Assembly: GCA_947302655.1 (NCBI GenBank)
Contig: CAMYVW010000001.1
Location: 248,001 to 312,000, forward strand
Direction: 5' to 3'
DNA length: 64,000 bases
Source of the DNA: an uncultured Mycoplasmatota bacterium
GTDB taxonomy: Bacteria; Bacillota_I; Bacilli_A; RF39; UBA660
Part shown: positions 18,401 through 28,201 of the stretch, in pieces
How the letters are laid out: each line of letters starts with the position of its first letter
Position numbering within the stretch: position 1 is the first letter of the stretch
Position numbers and translations under genes: made by a program
Notes under the pieces: generated by a model
Seen by the model: only the letters and a program-made list of their open reading frames with translations
The model's database searches: none
Told to the model about the DNA's origin: nothing

Positions 18401-20054
18401 TACAGAAGTTAATCCGCTTCCAGCTCATTATAGATGTTTAAAATGTCAGTGTAGTATTTTTAATGATGATGATGGTATACCTTTTGGTAAAAATTATCCA
18501 TCTGGTTTTGATTTACCTGATAAAGTATGTCCAAACTGTGGGGAACCACTAAAAAAAGATGGACAAGACATGCCATTTGCTACGTTCCTTGGATTTAATG
18601 CTGATAAGGTTCCAGATATAGACCTTAACTTTTCTGATTTAAACCAAGCTTCCGCTCATGAATATACCAAAGTATTATTTGGTGTAGATAATGTATATAG
18701 AGCAGGTACCATTGGTACTGTAGCAGATAAAACAGCTTTTGGTTTTGTTAAAGGATATTTTGAAGATAAAGGAATATTTTCAACAAGAAATATTGAAGTT
18801 GAAAGACTTGCTCTTGGTTGTACAGGTGTTAAAAGAACAACTGGACAACATCCAGGTGGTATAGTTGTTGTTCCTGATTATAAAGAGGTATATGATTTTA
18901 CCCCATATCAATTCCCAGCAGATGATCCAACATCTCCATGGAGAACAACACACTTTGATTACCACTCAATAGAAGAAGATTTATTAAAACTAGATATTTT
19001 AGGTCACTCTGATCCAACGCAGTTAAAATTAATTCAAGATTTATCAAAAACTGATGTTAATGCCGTTCCATTTGATGATAAAGATACAATGAGTATTTTC
19101 TCATCAACAGATGCGCTTGGTGTAACTAATGAAGAGATTATGTGTCCAACAGGTACTCTTGGTATACCAGAGTTTGGTACATCATTTACTATTGGAATGG
19201 TTGATGAAATTAAACCAACACATTTTGCTGAACTTGTTAAAATAGCTGGTTTGTCTCATGGAACAGATGTATGGCTTGGTAATGCTCAAGAATTAATTAA
19301 AAATAATGTTGTTCCATTTACAGAAGTTATAGGTTGTCGTGATGATATTATGGTTTACTTAATATATCATGGTGTAGTTCCTATAAAAGCATTTAAAATA
19401 ATGGAATTTGTTCGTAAAGGAAAAGCTAGTAAAGATCCTGCAACATGGGCTGAACATAAACAAACAATGCTTGATGCAAATATTCCTGATTGGTTTATTA
19501 ATTCTTGTGAAAAAATTAAGTACATGTTCCCTAAAGCACATGCTGCAGCATATGTTATGAGTGCCTTTAGAATTGCTTGGTATAAAGTTCATATGCCTGC
19601 ATATTTTTATGCATCATGGTTCTCAACAAAAGCAACAGCTTTTGAAATAGAAGCCATGATTGGTGGATATAATGCTATTAAAAATAAATTAACTGAAATT
19701 AAAAATAAAGGTTACGATGCAACTAATAAAGAAGTGGGAGCATCAGAATCACTTAATGTTGCTCTTGAAATGGCAGCAAGAAAGATTAAAGTTGCACCAT
19801 TTGATTTATACAAATCTAAAGGTTTAACTTTTGATGTTGAAGATGAAAATACATTAATTCCACCTTTTATAACAATTGATGGACTTGGAGAAACTGTTGC
19901 AATGAATATAGAAAAAGAAGCAAAAAAGGCTCCATTTATTAGTATTGAAGATTTCCAAACTAGATGTAAAGTTTCACAAACATTAATTGATAAAATGACG
20001 GGAATGGGCATATTTAAAGACATGCCAGAATCTTCACAGTTAAGTTTATTTTAA
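15438..20054 (+). CDS. polC: DNA polymerase III PolC-type, with embedded DEDD 3'-5' exonuclease
   Basis: [26 protein letters not shown] exonuclease; [11 protein letters not shown] PHP domain; [31 protein letters not shown]. Confidence 0.97.
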   Translation: [1538 protein letters not shown]

Positions 20055-20081
20055 AAAAGTCGTCTAAAGGCGACTTTTTTT
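20054..20081 (+). terminator. Terminator after polC
   Basis: AAAAAAGTCG-tctaaag-GCGACTTTTTTT. Confidence 0.75.
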
Positions 20082-20190
20082 ATATAACAAAATATTATAT
20101 TAATATAAAAAATAGATATATGATTTATATATAAATTTGTGATATTATACATAAGCAAAGGAAGAATTTTAATTAATAGGAAGTGATAAT

Positions 20191-21027
20191 ATGACATATT
20201 ATTTTCAAAACGAAAAAGAACAACAATTAATGAAGTTTTTAAAAATGTATGAACCTAGTGAAGCAGAATATTTTACAAGATGCTTAGCATCTAGAGATAA
20301 AAGTGATGAATCACCTATTGAAAGGTATTTACGTAATATTCACTACGATTTAGATATAATTTTAATGTCAGACAATATGGTGCGTAAAGATGTGTATGTA
20401 AATGGCGATATAAAGATTATTTTGGATAATATAGCTAACATACAGTACTATAATATATTCTACAAAAATAAACGTATTTACCATAATAGTAAAAAATTTA
20501 CTTTTGATTTAAATAGAATAGTTGATGCATTAACTATAGAAAGTGATCCTAGATGGATTAGAGCATATACACGTGCAAGAAATGAAGCAAAGAAAAATTA
20601 TCATAATGAACTACATATGGAATACACAGCATCAATTGTTAAATATGTTCCAAATGGTTATAATAATGGAGTTTTAAGTTTTGAGTATGAACCCCGTAAT
20701 AATATATCTTTTGAAAATGAAGAAGCTAGACAATATCACATATGGTTAACAAAAATTTTTGGTGAAAAGTTTGCATGTAGTGCTATTGATGTATATCTTG
20801 AAATTCCTAATAGGACTTTAGTATTTGGCCATAGACCTGGAAGAAGCTTTGAAAACGAAATAAGAAGATATGGTAAATGGGCCGAGTATGGAAATGAACT
20901 ACGAAGAGAAATCTTTAAAAAATATATAGAAAACATTGAGCAGAATAAAATTAAAAAAGAAGAGGATAAAGCAAGAGTAAGAAAAAATACTCATCGACCA
21001 ATTGATGATGATGATATATTTTCATAA
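20191..21027 (+). CDS. Hypothetical protein
   Basis: 278-aa ORF preceded by AGGAAGTGATA; no family recognised. Confidence 0.7.
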   Translation: MTYYFQNEKEQQLMKFLKMYEPSEAEYFTRCLASRDKSDESPIERYLRNIHYDLDIILMSDNMVRKDVYVNGDIKIILDNIANIQYYNIFYKNKRIYHNSKKFTFDLNRIVDALTIESDPRWIRAYTRARNEAKKNYHNELHMEYTASIVKYVPNGYNNGVLSFEYEPRNNISFENEEARQYHIWLTKIFGEKFACSAIDVYLEIPNRTLVFGHRPGRSFENEIRRYGKWAEYGNELRREIFKKYIENIEQNKIKKEEDKARVRKNTHRPIDDDDIFS

Positions 21028-21034
21028 TTAATAT

Positions 21035-21066
21035 AAAAAGATTAGTTTTTTAACTAATCTTTTTTA
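21035..21066 (+). terminator. Terminator
   Basis: AAAAAGATTAGTT-ttttA-ACTAATCTTTTTT. Confidence 0.75.
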
Positions 21067-21125
21067 ATTAATAATTACCAATAAATAGCCTATATTATGG
21101 TATAATTATAAATAGGGTGAGGATT

Positions 21126-23666
21126 ATGAAAAAAATAGTCTTAGTAGATGGTAATAACTTATTATTTAGATCTTATTTTGCAACTGCATATACAGGCAAT
21201 ATTATGAAAAACTCTAAAGGTTTTCCAACTAATGCACTATATGGTTTTATTAATATGATTAATAAAATAGTAGAAGAAGAAAAACCAGAATATATGGCTG
21301 TTGCTTTTGATATAGGTACAAACTTTAGAAAACAAAAATATTCTTTTTATAAAGAAGGAAGAAATAAAACTCCTGAAGAATTAATTATGCAAATGCCTAA
21401 AGCAAGAGAAGTACTTGATGCCATGGGCATCAAATACTTTGAACTTGAACCTTATGAAGCTGATGATATTATAGGTACTATTTCTAAAATGACAGAAGAA
21501 GATCCTGATGCTTATACATTAATAGTTTCTTCTGATAAAGATCTACTTCAACTTGTATCAGATGAAACTGAAATGAAACTTTTAAAGCAAAAAGATTATA
21601 TAAGATATAATAGGGAATCTTTTAAAAAAGATTATGGAATAGAACCTATTGGTATTATTGATTTGAAAGGTTTATCAGGTGATCCATCAGATAATATACC
21701 AGGTGTAGCTGGTGTAGGTGATAAAACGGCTTTAAAACTTTTACAAGATTTTGGCTCAGTTGAAGGTATTTATGAACATATTGATGAAATTAAAGGTAAG
21801 TTACAAGAAAAATTAATTAATGATAAAGAATCAGCTTTTCAAAGTAAAGAAATAGCAACTATTTATCGCGATGTCCCTTTAAATACTAATTATGATGAAA
21901 TGAAGTATTTAGGAGCAGATGCTGATAAATTAACAAATTTATATAATGAGTTTGAGTTTTACTCACTTCTTAAAAAAATAGATGTTAAACCAGTAGAAGA
22001 TAATTTCAAATATGAAGTGGTTAATAGTGTAGAAGATATAAAGTTAGAAGATAAAGTATCTATTTATGTTGGTTATGAAACTGAAAATTACTATAGATCT
22101 AAAGTAATTGGTTATGGAATATCTTCTGGTAGTAATAACTATTTTGTAAATGATGAAATCATTAACAAAATAGATTTTAATGGTAAAAAAGTATATACAT
22201 ATGATTATAAAAAACTTTTATCAAGTTTAGATATAAATATTAATGGAGACTTAATGTTAATTGATTATCTAGTTAATCCAATGCATAAAGAAGATTTTGG
22301 TTATCTAATACTTGAAAATGGAGAAAAAATAACTCTTCTTAATGAACTTAAAAAAGCTGATGAAAGTCTTATAATAGAAAATATTGTAAGAAAATCAAGA
22401 TTTATTCTTGGTTACTATGATAAGTTTTATGATAAGTTAAAAGATGAAGAAATGGAAAGCTTATATAACGATATAGAGCTACCATTAGTTAAAGTATTAT
22501 CAAGTATGGAAAAAACTGGAGTTAAAGTTGATAAAGAAGTGCTTGATGATATGAAACTTGATATTAAGGAAAGAATGTCTTTAATAACAAAAAAAATATA
22601 TGAACTTGCTAGTAAAGAATTTAATATAAATAGTCCTAAACAATTAGGTGATGTTTTATTTACTGATTTAAATTTACCTGCACCAAAATCTAATAAAACA
22701 GGTTTTAAAACAGATGTTAAAGTCTTACAAAGACTTGCTGATTATCATCCGATAATAAATTATATTTTAGATTATAGAAACTTAAATAAAATATTAACAA
22801 CATATCTTGAAGGTTTAGAAGATTATATATTTGATGATGGTTTAGTTCATACTATTTATAAACAAACTCTAACAAGAACTGGAAGACTTTCTTCTGTTGA
22901 ACCAAACCTACAAAATATCCCTGTTAGAAATGAAGAAGGTAGAAAGGTAAGAAAAGCTTTTATACCTCAAAATGATTTATTTTTAAGTATTGATTATTCA
23001 CAAATAGAACTAAGAATACTTGCTCACTTATCAGGTGATGAAGAACTTCAAAAAGCCTTTAATAATGATCAAGATATTCATACAAAAGTTGCTGCAGATA
23101 TATTTGATATATCTGAAGAACAAGTAACTAAAAACCAAAGAAGAACTGCTAAAGCAGTTATCTTTGGTATTGTATATGGAATTAGTGGATATGGATTAGG
23201 TGAAAACTTAGAATTAAAACCTAGTGAAGCTAAAAAGTATATTGATAAATATTTGGCTTTATATCCTAAAGTTGATGAATATATGAAACATAATATTAAA
23301 TTTGCATATGAAACAGGTTATGTAAAAACTTTATTCAATAGAAAAAGGATAATAGAAGAGTTAACAAACACTAATTATATGATTCGTCAATCGGGAGAAA
23401 GAATGGCTCTTAATACTCCAATTCAAGGAACGGCATCTGATATTATGAAAATGGCTATGATTAAAGTATATGAAGAAATGCATAAACATAATTTTAAAAG
23501 TAAAATTGTTATGCAAGTTCATGATGAATTAATATTTGATGTATATGAAAATGAATTAGATGACTTAATTAAAGTTGCTAAAGAAGCTATGGAGAATATA
23601 TATAAACTTAGTGTGCCACTAAAGGTAAGTGCTGATACTGGTAAAAACTGGTATGAAGCTAAATAG
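21126..23666 (+). CDS. polA: DNA polymerase I
   Basis: ORF 21117..23666, ATG at 21126 after AGGGTGAGG; LKGLSGDPSDNIPGVAGVGDKTA 5'-nuclease; TGRLSSVEPNLQNIPVRNEEG and VHDELIFDV polymerase motifs. Confidence 0.97.
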   Translation: MKKIVLVDGNNLLFRSYFATAYTGNIMKNSKGFPTNALYGFINMINKIVEEEKPEYMAVAFDIGTNFRKQKYSFYKEGRNKTPEELIMQMPKAREVLDAMGIKYFELEPYEADDIIGTISKMTEEDPDAYTLIVSSDKDLLQLVSDETEMKLLKQKDYIRYNRESFKKDYGIEPIGIIDLKGLSGDPSDNIPGVAGVGDKTALKLLQDFGSVEGIYEHIDEIKGKLQEKLINDKESAFQSKEIATIYRDVPLNTNYDEMKYLGADADKLTNLYNEFEFYSLLKKIDVKPVEDNFKYEVVNSVEDIKLEDKVSIYVGYETENYYRSKVIGYGISSGSNNYFVNDEIINKIDFNGKKVYTYDYKKLLSSLDININGDLMLIDYLVNPMHKEDFGYLILENGEKITLLNELKKADESLIIENIVRKSRFILGYYDKFYDKLKDEEMESLYNDIELPLVKVLSSMEKTGVKVDKEVLDDMKLDIKERMSLITKKIYELASKEFNINSPKQLGDVLFTDLNLPAPKSNKTGFKTDVKVLQRLADYHPIINYILDYRNLNKILTTYLEGLEDYIFDDGLVHTIYKQTLTRTGRLSSVEPNLQNIPVRNEEGRKVRKAFIPQNDLFLSIDYSQIELRILAHLSGDEELQKAFNNDQDIHTKVAADIFDISEEQVTKNQRRTAKAVIFGIVYGISGYGLGENLELKPSEAKKYIDKYLALYPKVDEYMKHNIKFAYETGYVKTLFNRKRIIEELTNTNYMIRQSGERMALNTPIQGTASDIMKMAMIKVYEEMHKHNFKSKIVMQVHDELIFDVYENELDDLIKVAKEAMENIYKLSVPLKVSADTGKNWYEAK

Positions 23667-23674
23667 GAGTACTT

Positions 23675-24583
23675 ATGAAGATAGAGGAAATAATACAAAA
23701 GTATAATTATAGTGATGAATTATCCAATTTCTTAAAAGAAGTTTATCCAAAATTAGTTGATTATTTTGGTGATGAAAATCTTGTATATTCATCACTTAGT
23801 AATACTGAAATAGTTTTATGTAATAATGTCTATAATTGTTTAGATGAACGTAATATGTTAGAAATGGATGATGAAAAAGTTGTAAAAAATGATAATTTGA
23901 AGCAAGCAGCAGGCGCTTACTGCAGTAAACCTCAAATTACATATAATAAACTTGAAAATAAATATTCTTTAGATAAAGTAGATCGTATAATAGCTATTAA
24001 TGCAAATGACTTAATGCATGAATCAACTAAAGCATGCTTGATTCATGAAATATGTCATTTAATTAAATCATATTATAAGGAATATGAAATAAATAATGAT
24101 ACTTTAATTGCACATTCAGGTTTAATTAATACAATTTATCAGTTAAATCAAAATGAGGGTCTAGTCACTAAAAAAGTTACATTTGAAGATGGTGTAGGTC
24201 TTGAAGAAGGACTAAATTCTGTTGCTGAAGAAGAAATAACTTCTAAAGTTATTGGTAAAGAATATAAATCATCAGGTTATGGTGTTGTAAACGCTGTTGC
24301 AAGAAATGTTACGAGTTTTGACGATAATTTAATTAAAGAATTTATTGGAGCACAAACAACACATGATACATCAAAACTAAGTGAAATTCTCGGTCAGAAT
24401 TATCATGAACTTCTTTCTTTTACAGATAATTTATATGAAAAGAACTTAAAACTTATGAGTTTTACTATTTCTCCCGAAGAAAGAAAACAGCTTGAAACTG
24501 AATTAAAGGAATATATTGTTGAAAAATATACACCAATTCATGCAGATTTAAAAAGAACTTTCTCATCTGAAAGGAAATCTTGA
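23675..24583 (+). CDS. Hypothetical protein with HExxH motif (zincin-like)
   Basis: CLIHEICHLIKSYY; 302 aa. Confidence 0.6.
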   Translation: MKIEEIIQKYNYSDELSNFLKEVYPKLVDYFGDENLVYSSLSNTEIVLCNNVYNCLDERNMLEMDDEKVVKNDNLKQAAGAYCSKPQITYNKLENKYSLDKVDRIIAINANDLMHESTKACLIHEICHLIKSYYKEYEINNDTLIAHSGLINTIYQLNQNEGLVTKKVTFEDGVGLEEGLNSVAEEEITSKVIGKEYKSSGYGVVNAVARNVTSFDDNLIKEFIGAQTTHDTSKLSEILGQNYHELLSFTDNLYEKNLKLMSFTISPEERKQLETELKEYIVEKYTPIHADLKRTFSSERKS

Positions 24584-24585
24584 TT

Positions 24586-25404
24586 ATGCCTGAAATGCCA
24601 GAAGTAACAACTGTAAAAAATGTTTTATTAAAAAAATTAAGAGGATATAAAATAAAATCAGTAGATGTCTATTATCCTAAGATAATAGAATCTAATTTAG
24701 ATGAATTTAAAAAATTATCCAATAAAGAATTAAAAGATATAAAACAAATAGGTAAGTGGATGATTTTTGATTTAGGAGATATCTATATGCTTTCTCACTT
24801 AAGAATGGAAGGTAAGTTCTTTATTAAAGAACAAGGTACTAAACCTGGATTTCATGATTTAGTATATTTTCACTTAGATCATAATACTGATTTAATTTAT
24901 AATGATACAAGAAGATTTGGTATTCTTGCTTTAATAGATAAGGATAAATTAAATGAATATCCCGCTATAAAAAAGATGGGTTTAGACCCATACGATAATA
25001 AATTAACAAAAGAATACTTATTTAATAAATATTCTAAATCAAAAAAACATATCAAAACTGTTTTACTTGATCAAACAATATTTGTGGGTTTAGGAAATAT
25101 ATATGCAAATGAAGTATTATTTGCATCAAAAATAAACCCTTACAGACCTGCAAATGAAGTTTCTCTTGACGAATGTCAAAAAATAATTGATAATACAAGA
25201 GACATTTTAAAAAGAGCTACAGAAGCTGGAGGAACTACTATAAGAAGTTATACATCACAACTTGGTGTTAAAGGTAGTTACCAAGACCAGTTAAAAGTTC
25301 ATAATAAAGACAAAGAAAAGTGTAGTATTTGTGGAACAAATATTATATGTGAACAGATAAATGGTAGAAGTGCTTACTTCTGTCCAAAATGTCAGGAAAA
25401 GTAG
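24586..25404 (+). CDS. mutM: Formamidopyrimidine-DNA glycosylase
   Basis: MPEMPEVTTVKNVL (PE N-terminus); GLGNIYANEVLF; C-terminal zinc finger CSICGTNI...CPKCQ; ATG at 24586. Confidence 0.95.
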   Translation: MPEMPEVTTVKNVLLKKLRGYKIKSVDVYYPKIIESNLDEFKKLSNKELKDIKQIGKWMIFDLGDIYMLSHLRMEGKFFIKEQGTKPGFHDLVYFHLDHNTDLIYNDTRRFGILALIDKDKLNEYPAIKKMGLDPYDNKLTKEYLFNKYSKSKKHIKTVLLDQTIFVGLGNIYANEVLFASKINPYRPANEVSLDECQKIIDNTRDILKRATEAGGTTIRSYTSQLGVKGSYQDQLKVHNKDKEKCSICGTNIICEQINGRSAYFCPKCQEK

Positions 25405-25419
25405 TAAGGAGATATAATT

Positions 25420-25971
25420 ATGAGAGTAACAATAAGTTCATCTTCTCGTGATGCAATCGATGATTTATTTAAAGACGAATCAAGAAAAACAGTAGTATAC
25501 CTTGCTGATTTAGGATGCGAACTTAACTGGGGTTCAGGTAAATTCGGTATTATGGGAATTTGCTACGAAGAGTTTGAAAAAAGAAAAAACAAAATACATG
25601 GATATACTACTGAAAAGTATGTATTTGAGTTAGACGATCTTCCAAATGCCGACCATGATATATTTGCAGATACATTTGATCTAAAACAACATATTTTTGA
25701 AGATGGAGATGTTATATTATGTCTTCCAGGTGGTACTGGAACAGTATCTGAATTCTTTTCTTATCTAGAAGAAATAGGAAGTAATGATCAAACTAAAGAG
25801 TTAATAGTTTGTAACTATAATGGATGGTTTAATGCTGTTATTGATTCTATTAATGATTCAATAAGAAATAGATTTAATGATGAGTCCATCTTTAATTATT
25901 TTAAAGTAGTAAATAACTTTGATGAGTTTGTTACTGTATTTGAAGAAATAAAAAATCAGTTTAGTAGATAA
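25420..25971 (+). CDS. LOG/lysine-decarboxylase-like family protein
   Basis: VILCLPGGTGTVSEFFSYLEE matches the PGGxGTxxE motif. Confidence 0.65.
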   Translation: MRVTISSSSRDAIDDLFKDESRKTVVYLADLGCELNWGSGKFGIMGICYEEFEKRKNKIHGYTTEKYVFELDDLPNADHDIFADTFDLKQHIFEDGDVILCLPGGTGTVSEFFSYLEEIGSNDQTKELIVCNYNGWFNAVIDSINDSIRNRFNDESIFNYFKVVNNFDEFVTVFEEIKNQFSR

Positions 25972-25990
25972 TTACTAAACTGATTTTTTT
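25951..25990. terminator. Bidirectional terminator between convergent genes
   Basis: AAAAATCAGTTTAGTA-gataat-TACTAAACTGATTTTTTT; overlaps the 3' end of the upstream CDS. Confidence 0.75.
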
Positions 25991-27092
25991 ATTTCATTAT
26001 TGGTTTATTTCTTGTTTCAAAAGCTAAAGTTCTTGTACTTGTAAGTAGGTCGTATATGTACGATGCTTTTATTTCATATTTAAATACATCACTATTAATA
26101 TCAGGATTAATAGGTAGTATTAAATCATCTCTAATACTACTTAAATATTTCTGACCGTTTTGTGAAAAACCAATAACCTTTGTATAATCAAGTGTATAGG
26201 ATTTCTTTTCTACGTTTAAAAGAATATGAATAAACATTCTTGAAATTTTGTTATATGTATATCTTTTAGATTTAATTAAATAAATTAAATCTTCACGATT
26301 AAAGGCCTTTAAAACTTCTTTTTTAAGTTTGTTTTCGATTCCTTCATCAACAGTTAAAAAGTTTTCAAGATGATTATTGGTAATAATTTCATATCGAAGT
26401 AAATCAAAGAACTTCTTGGGATTTATATCAACAATATAATCATCAGGATTATAAGGAATGTATTTTTCAATGTTTGCATTTTGTTCGATTTTTTCTCTTA
26501 TATTTGATGCACTTACAATATCTTCATCAAGAATAACATCATGATAAGAATTAGTTCTCTTAATAGATTCAAATTCTATTTCAAAATTATTCTTAAGAGC
26601 AGCTTTAATATATGAGATACCAAGTAGATCATTTGGATTAAAATCAAATTCTACATTTAAAGCTTTAGCCATCGCTGTTGGATAGTTAACTCCTTCTTTT
26701 AAGTTTTCCTTAACTCTATCATTAAATTCAGGATCGTAAAGCTGTGTTCTTGCAATTTGATCTAATATAGAAATATTATTAGATTCACTCCCAAATATTA
26801 TTCTATCAACTTTGAAATTATTAAGAAGTTTTACGGACGCTTCAGCAAAGATGTCAGCACTTTGTGTTCCAAATAATACCGGTAGTTCTACAACAATATC
26901 AACACCATAATCAAGTGAGAGTTTTGTTTTATCTTCTTTTGTTAATAGTGATATTTCACCGCGTTCAGAAAAGTATCCGTTAAGCGCCAAAACTATAATT
27001 GATTTAGGATATTTCTTTTTAATTTGATCAATATGATATTTATGCCCATTATGAAAGGGATTATATTCAGCAATGATTCCAATAACATCCAT
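25989..27092 (-). CDS. tmcAL: tRNA(Met) cytidine acetate ligase / YlbM family
   Basis: MDVIGIIAEYNPFHNGHKYHI nucleotidyltransferase motif; VIALNGYFSERGE-type sequence. Confidence 0.92.
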   Translation of the reverse strand: MDVIGIIAEYNPFHNGHKYHIDQIKKKYPKSIIVLALNGYFSERGEISLLTKEDKTKLSLDYGVDIVVELPVLFGTQSADIFAEASVKLLNNFKVDRIIFGSESNNISILDQIARTQLYDPEFNDRVKENLKEGVNYPTAMAKALNVEFDFNPNDLLGISYIKAALKNNFEIEFESIKRTNSYHDVILDEDIVSASNIREKIEQNANIEKYIPYNPDDYIVDINPKKFFDLLRYEIITNNHLENFLTVDEGIENKLKKEVLKAFNREDLIYLIKSKRYTYNKISRMFIHILLNVEKKSYTLDYTKVIGFSQNGQKYLSSIRDDLILPINPDINSDVFKYEIKASYIYDLLTSTRTLAFETRNKPIMK

Positions 27093-27204
27093 TTTATCAA
27101 CCTTCTTTTCTTAATATTAACACTAAAATTGTATATTTTGGAAATTAATTAATAATATGTGTTAAAATTAATATAGATAAATGAAAAAATTATAAGGTGA
27201 TGTT

Positions 27205-28086
27205 ATGACAGATATTATAGTAAATTTATCTTATAACCCTAAAGATATTAAAGATTATGATAGAGCATGTTGTTATCTTTTATCTTTATGTAAAGATAAT
27301 AAAGAATTGAAGGTAATGAATGAACTATTAAATGATGGAAGTTATAATGAAAGAAAACTGTTTTCTGATGATAACTTCAACATGAAAGGGAATTCTTATA
27401 TAGAAGCTAAAAAAAGAATAGGTATGGCAATGCTACTTTTAACTAACCCAGAAACCTTTAATATACTCATGGAAAACAACATAGTTTACTTTCACGGAAC
27501 AAATGCAAACTCACTTCCAGGAATATTAAAAAACGGTCTATGTTCTGCAAGTAAAATTAATAACATGGGGGAAAATGTAAAAACTGGCGAATTATCAACA
27601 AATAAAAATAAGGGAAGAAATTTTATTAGCTTTACAGATGTGCTAGACGATGCAGTAGATTATTCATTTTTTAAACCTAATGAAAAAAATAATATCTTAA
27701 ACCTTGATTTTCCAATTATTTTTGGCACTACAAAAGACTCCTTAGATAAGTATAAACTTTTAAGCATACCATCAGACTTACCAGAAATAGACGTTATTGA
27801 TAGTTTTTCACTAAATGATATAAGAATAATAATGGTTCCATCTGATAAAGTAGATTATGTGTCTAACATGTTAAGTTCAACAACGATTAAAATAATGCCT
27901 ATTGATGTCCTAAAAGATAAAACATTTTGTTATGTTGATTATCGATATGATAATAAAATATACATTTTTCAAGACAAATATGAGGATTTTAAGAAAAAAA
28001 GAAACCTTGAATTAAGTGTAAGTTTAATTAATAACAATTATCAAGAAATTGCTGATTTTGAGCAAAATAACGTATCTAGAAAGTAG
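27205..28086 (+). CDS. Hypothetical protein, possible ADP-ribosyltransferase-like fold
   Basis: IVYFHGTNANSLPGILKNGLCS followed by NFISFTDVLDDAVDYS. Confidence 0.4.
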   Translation: MTDIIVNLSYNPKDIKDYDRACCYLLSLCKDNKELKVMNELLNDGSYNERKLFSDDNFNMKGNSYIEAKKRIGMAMLLLTNPETFNILMENNIVYFHGTNANSLPGILKNGLCSASKINNMGENVKTGELSTNKNKGRNFISFTDVLDDAVDYSFFKPNEKNNILNLDFPIIFGTTKDSLDKYKLLSIPSDLPEIDVIDSFSLNDIRIIMVPSDKVDYVSNMLSSTTIKIMPIDVLKDKTFCYVDYRYDNKIYIFQDKYEDFKKKRNLELSVSLINNNYQEIADFEQNNVSRK

Positions 28087-28123
28087 TAGATACATAAATT
28101 TTAAAAAAATATGAATTATTTCT

Positions 28124-28152
28124 AAAGGGATATTGTAAAATATCCCTTTTTT
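28124..28152 (+). terminator. Terminator
   Basis: AAAGGGATATT-gtaa-AATATCCCTTTTTT. Confidence 0.75.
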
Positions 28153-28201
28153 AATATATTAATATATTTATGTATGTTATAATTTTTATGGTGATAAACA
28201 T

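Noticed and set aside
15698-20023. Minus-strand ORFs inside polC (15698, 16544, 18780, 19359, 19712)
   Set aside because: Antisense to a well-supported essential gene; spurious open frames.
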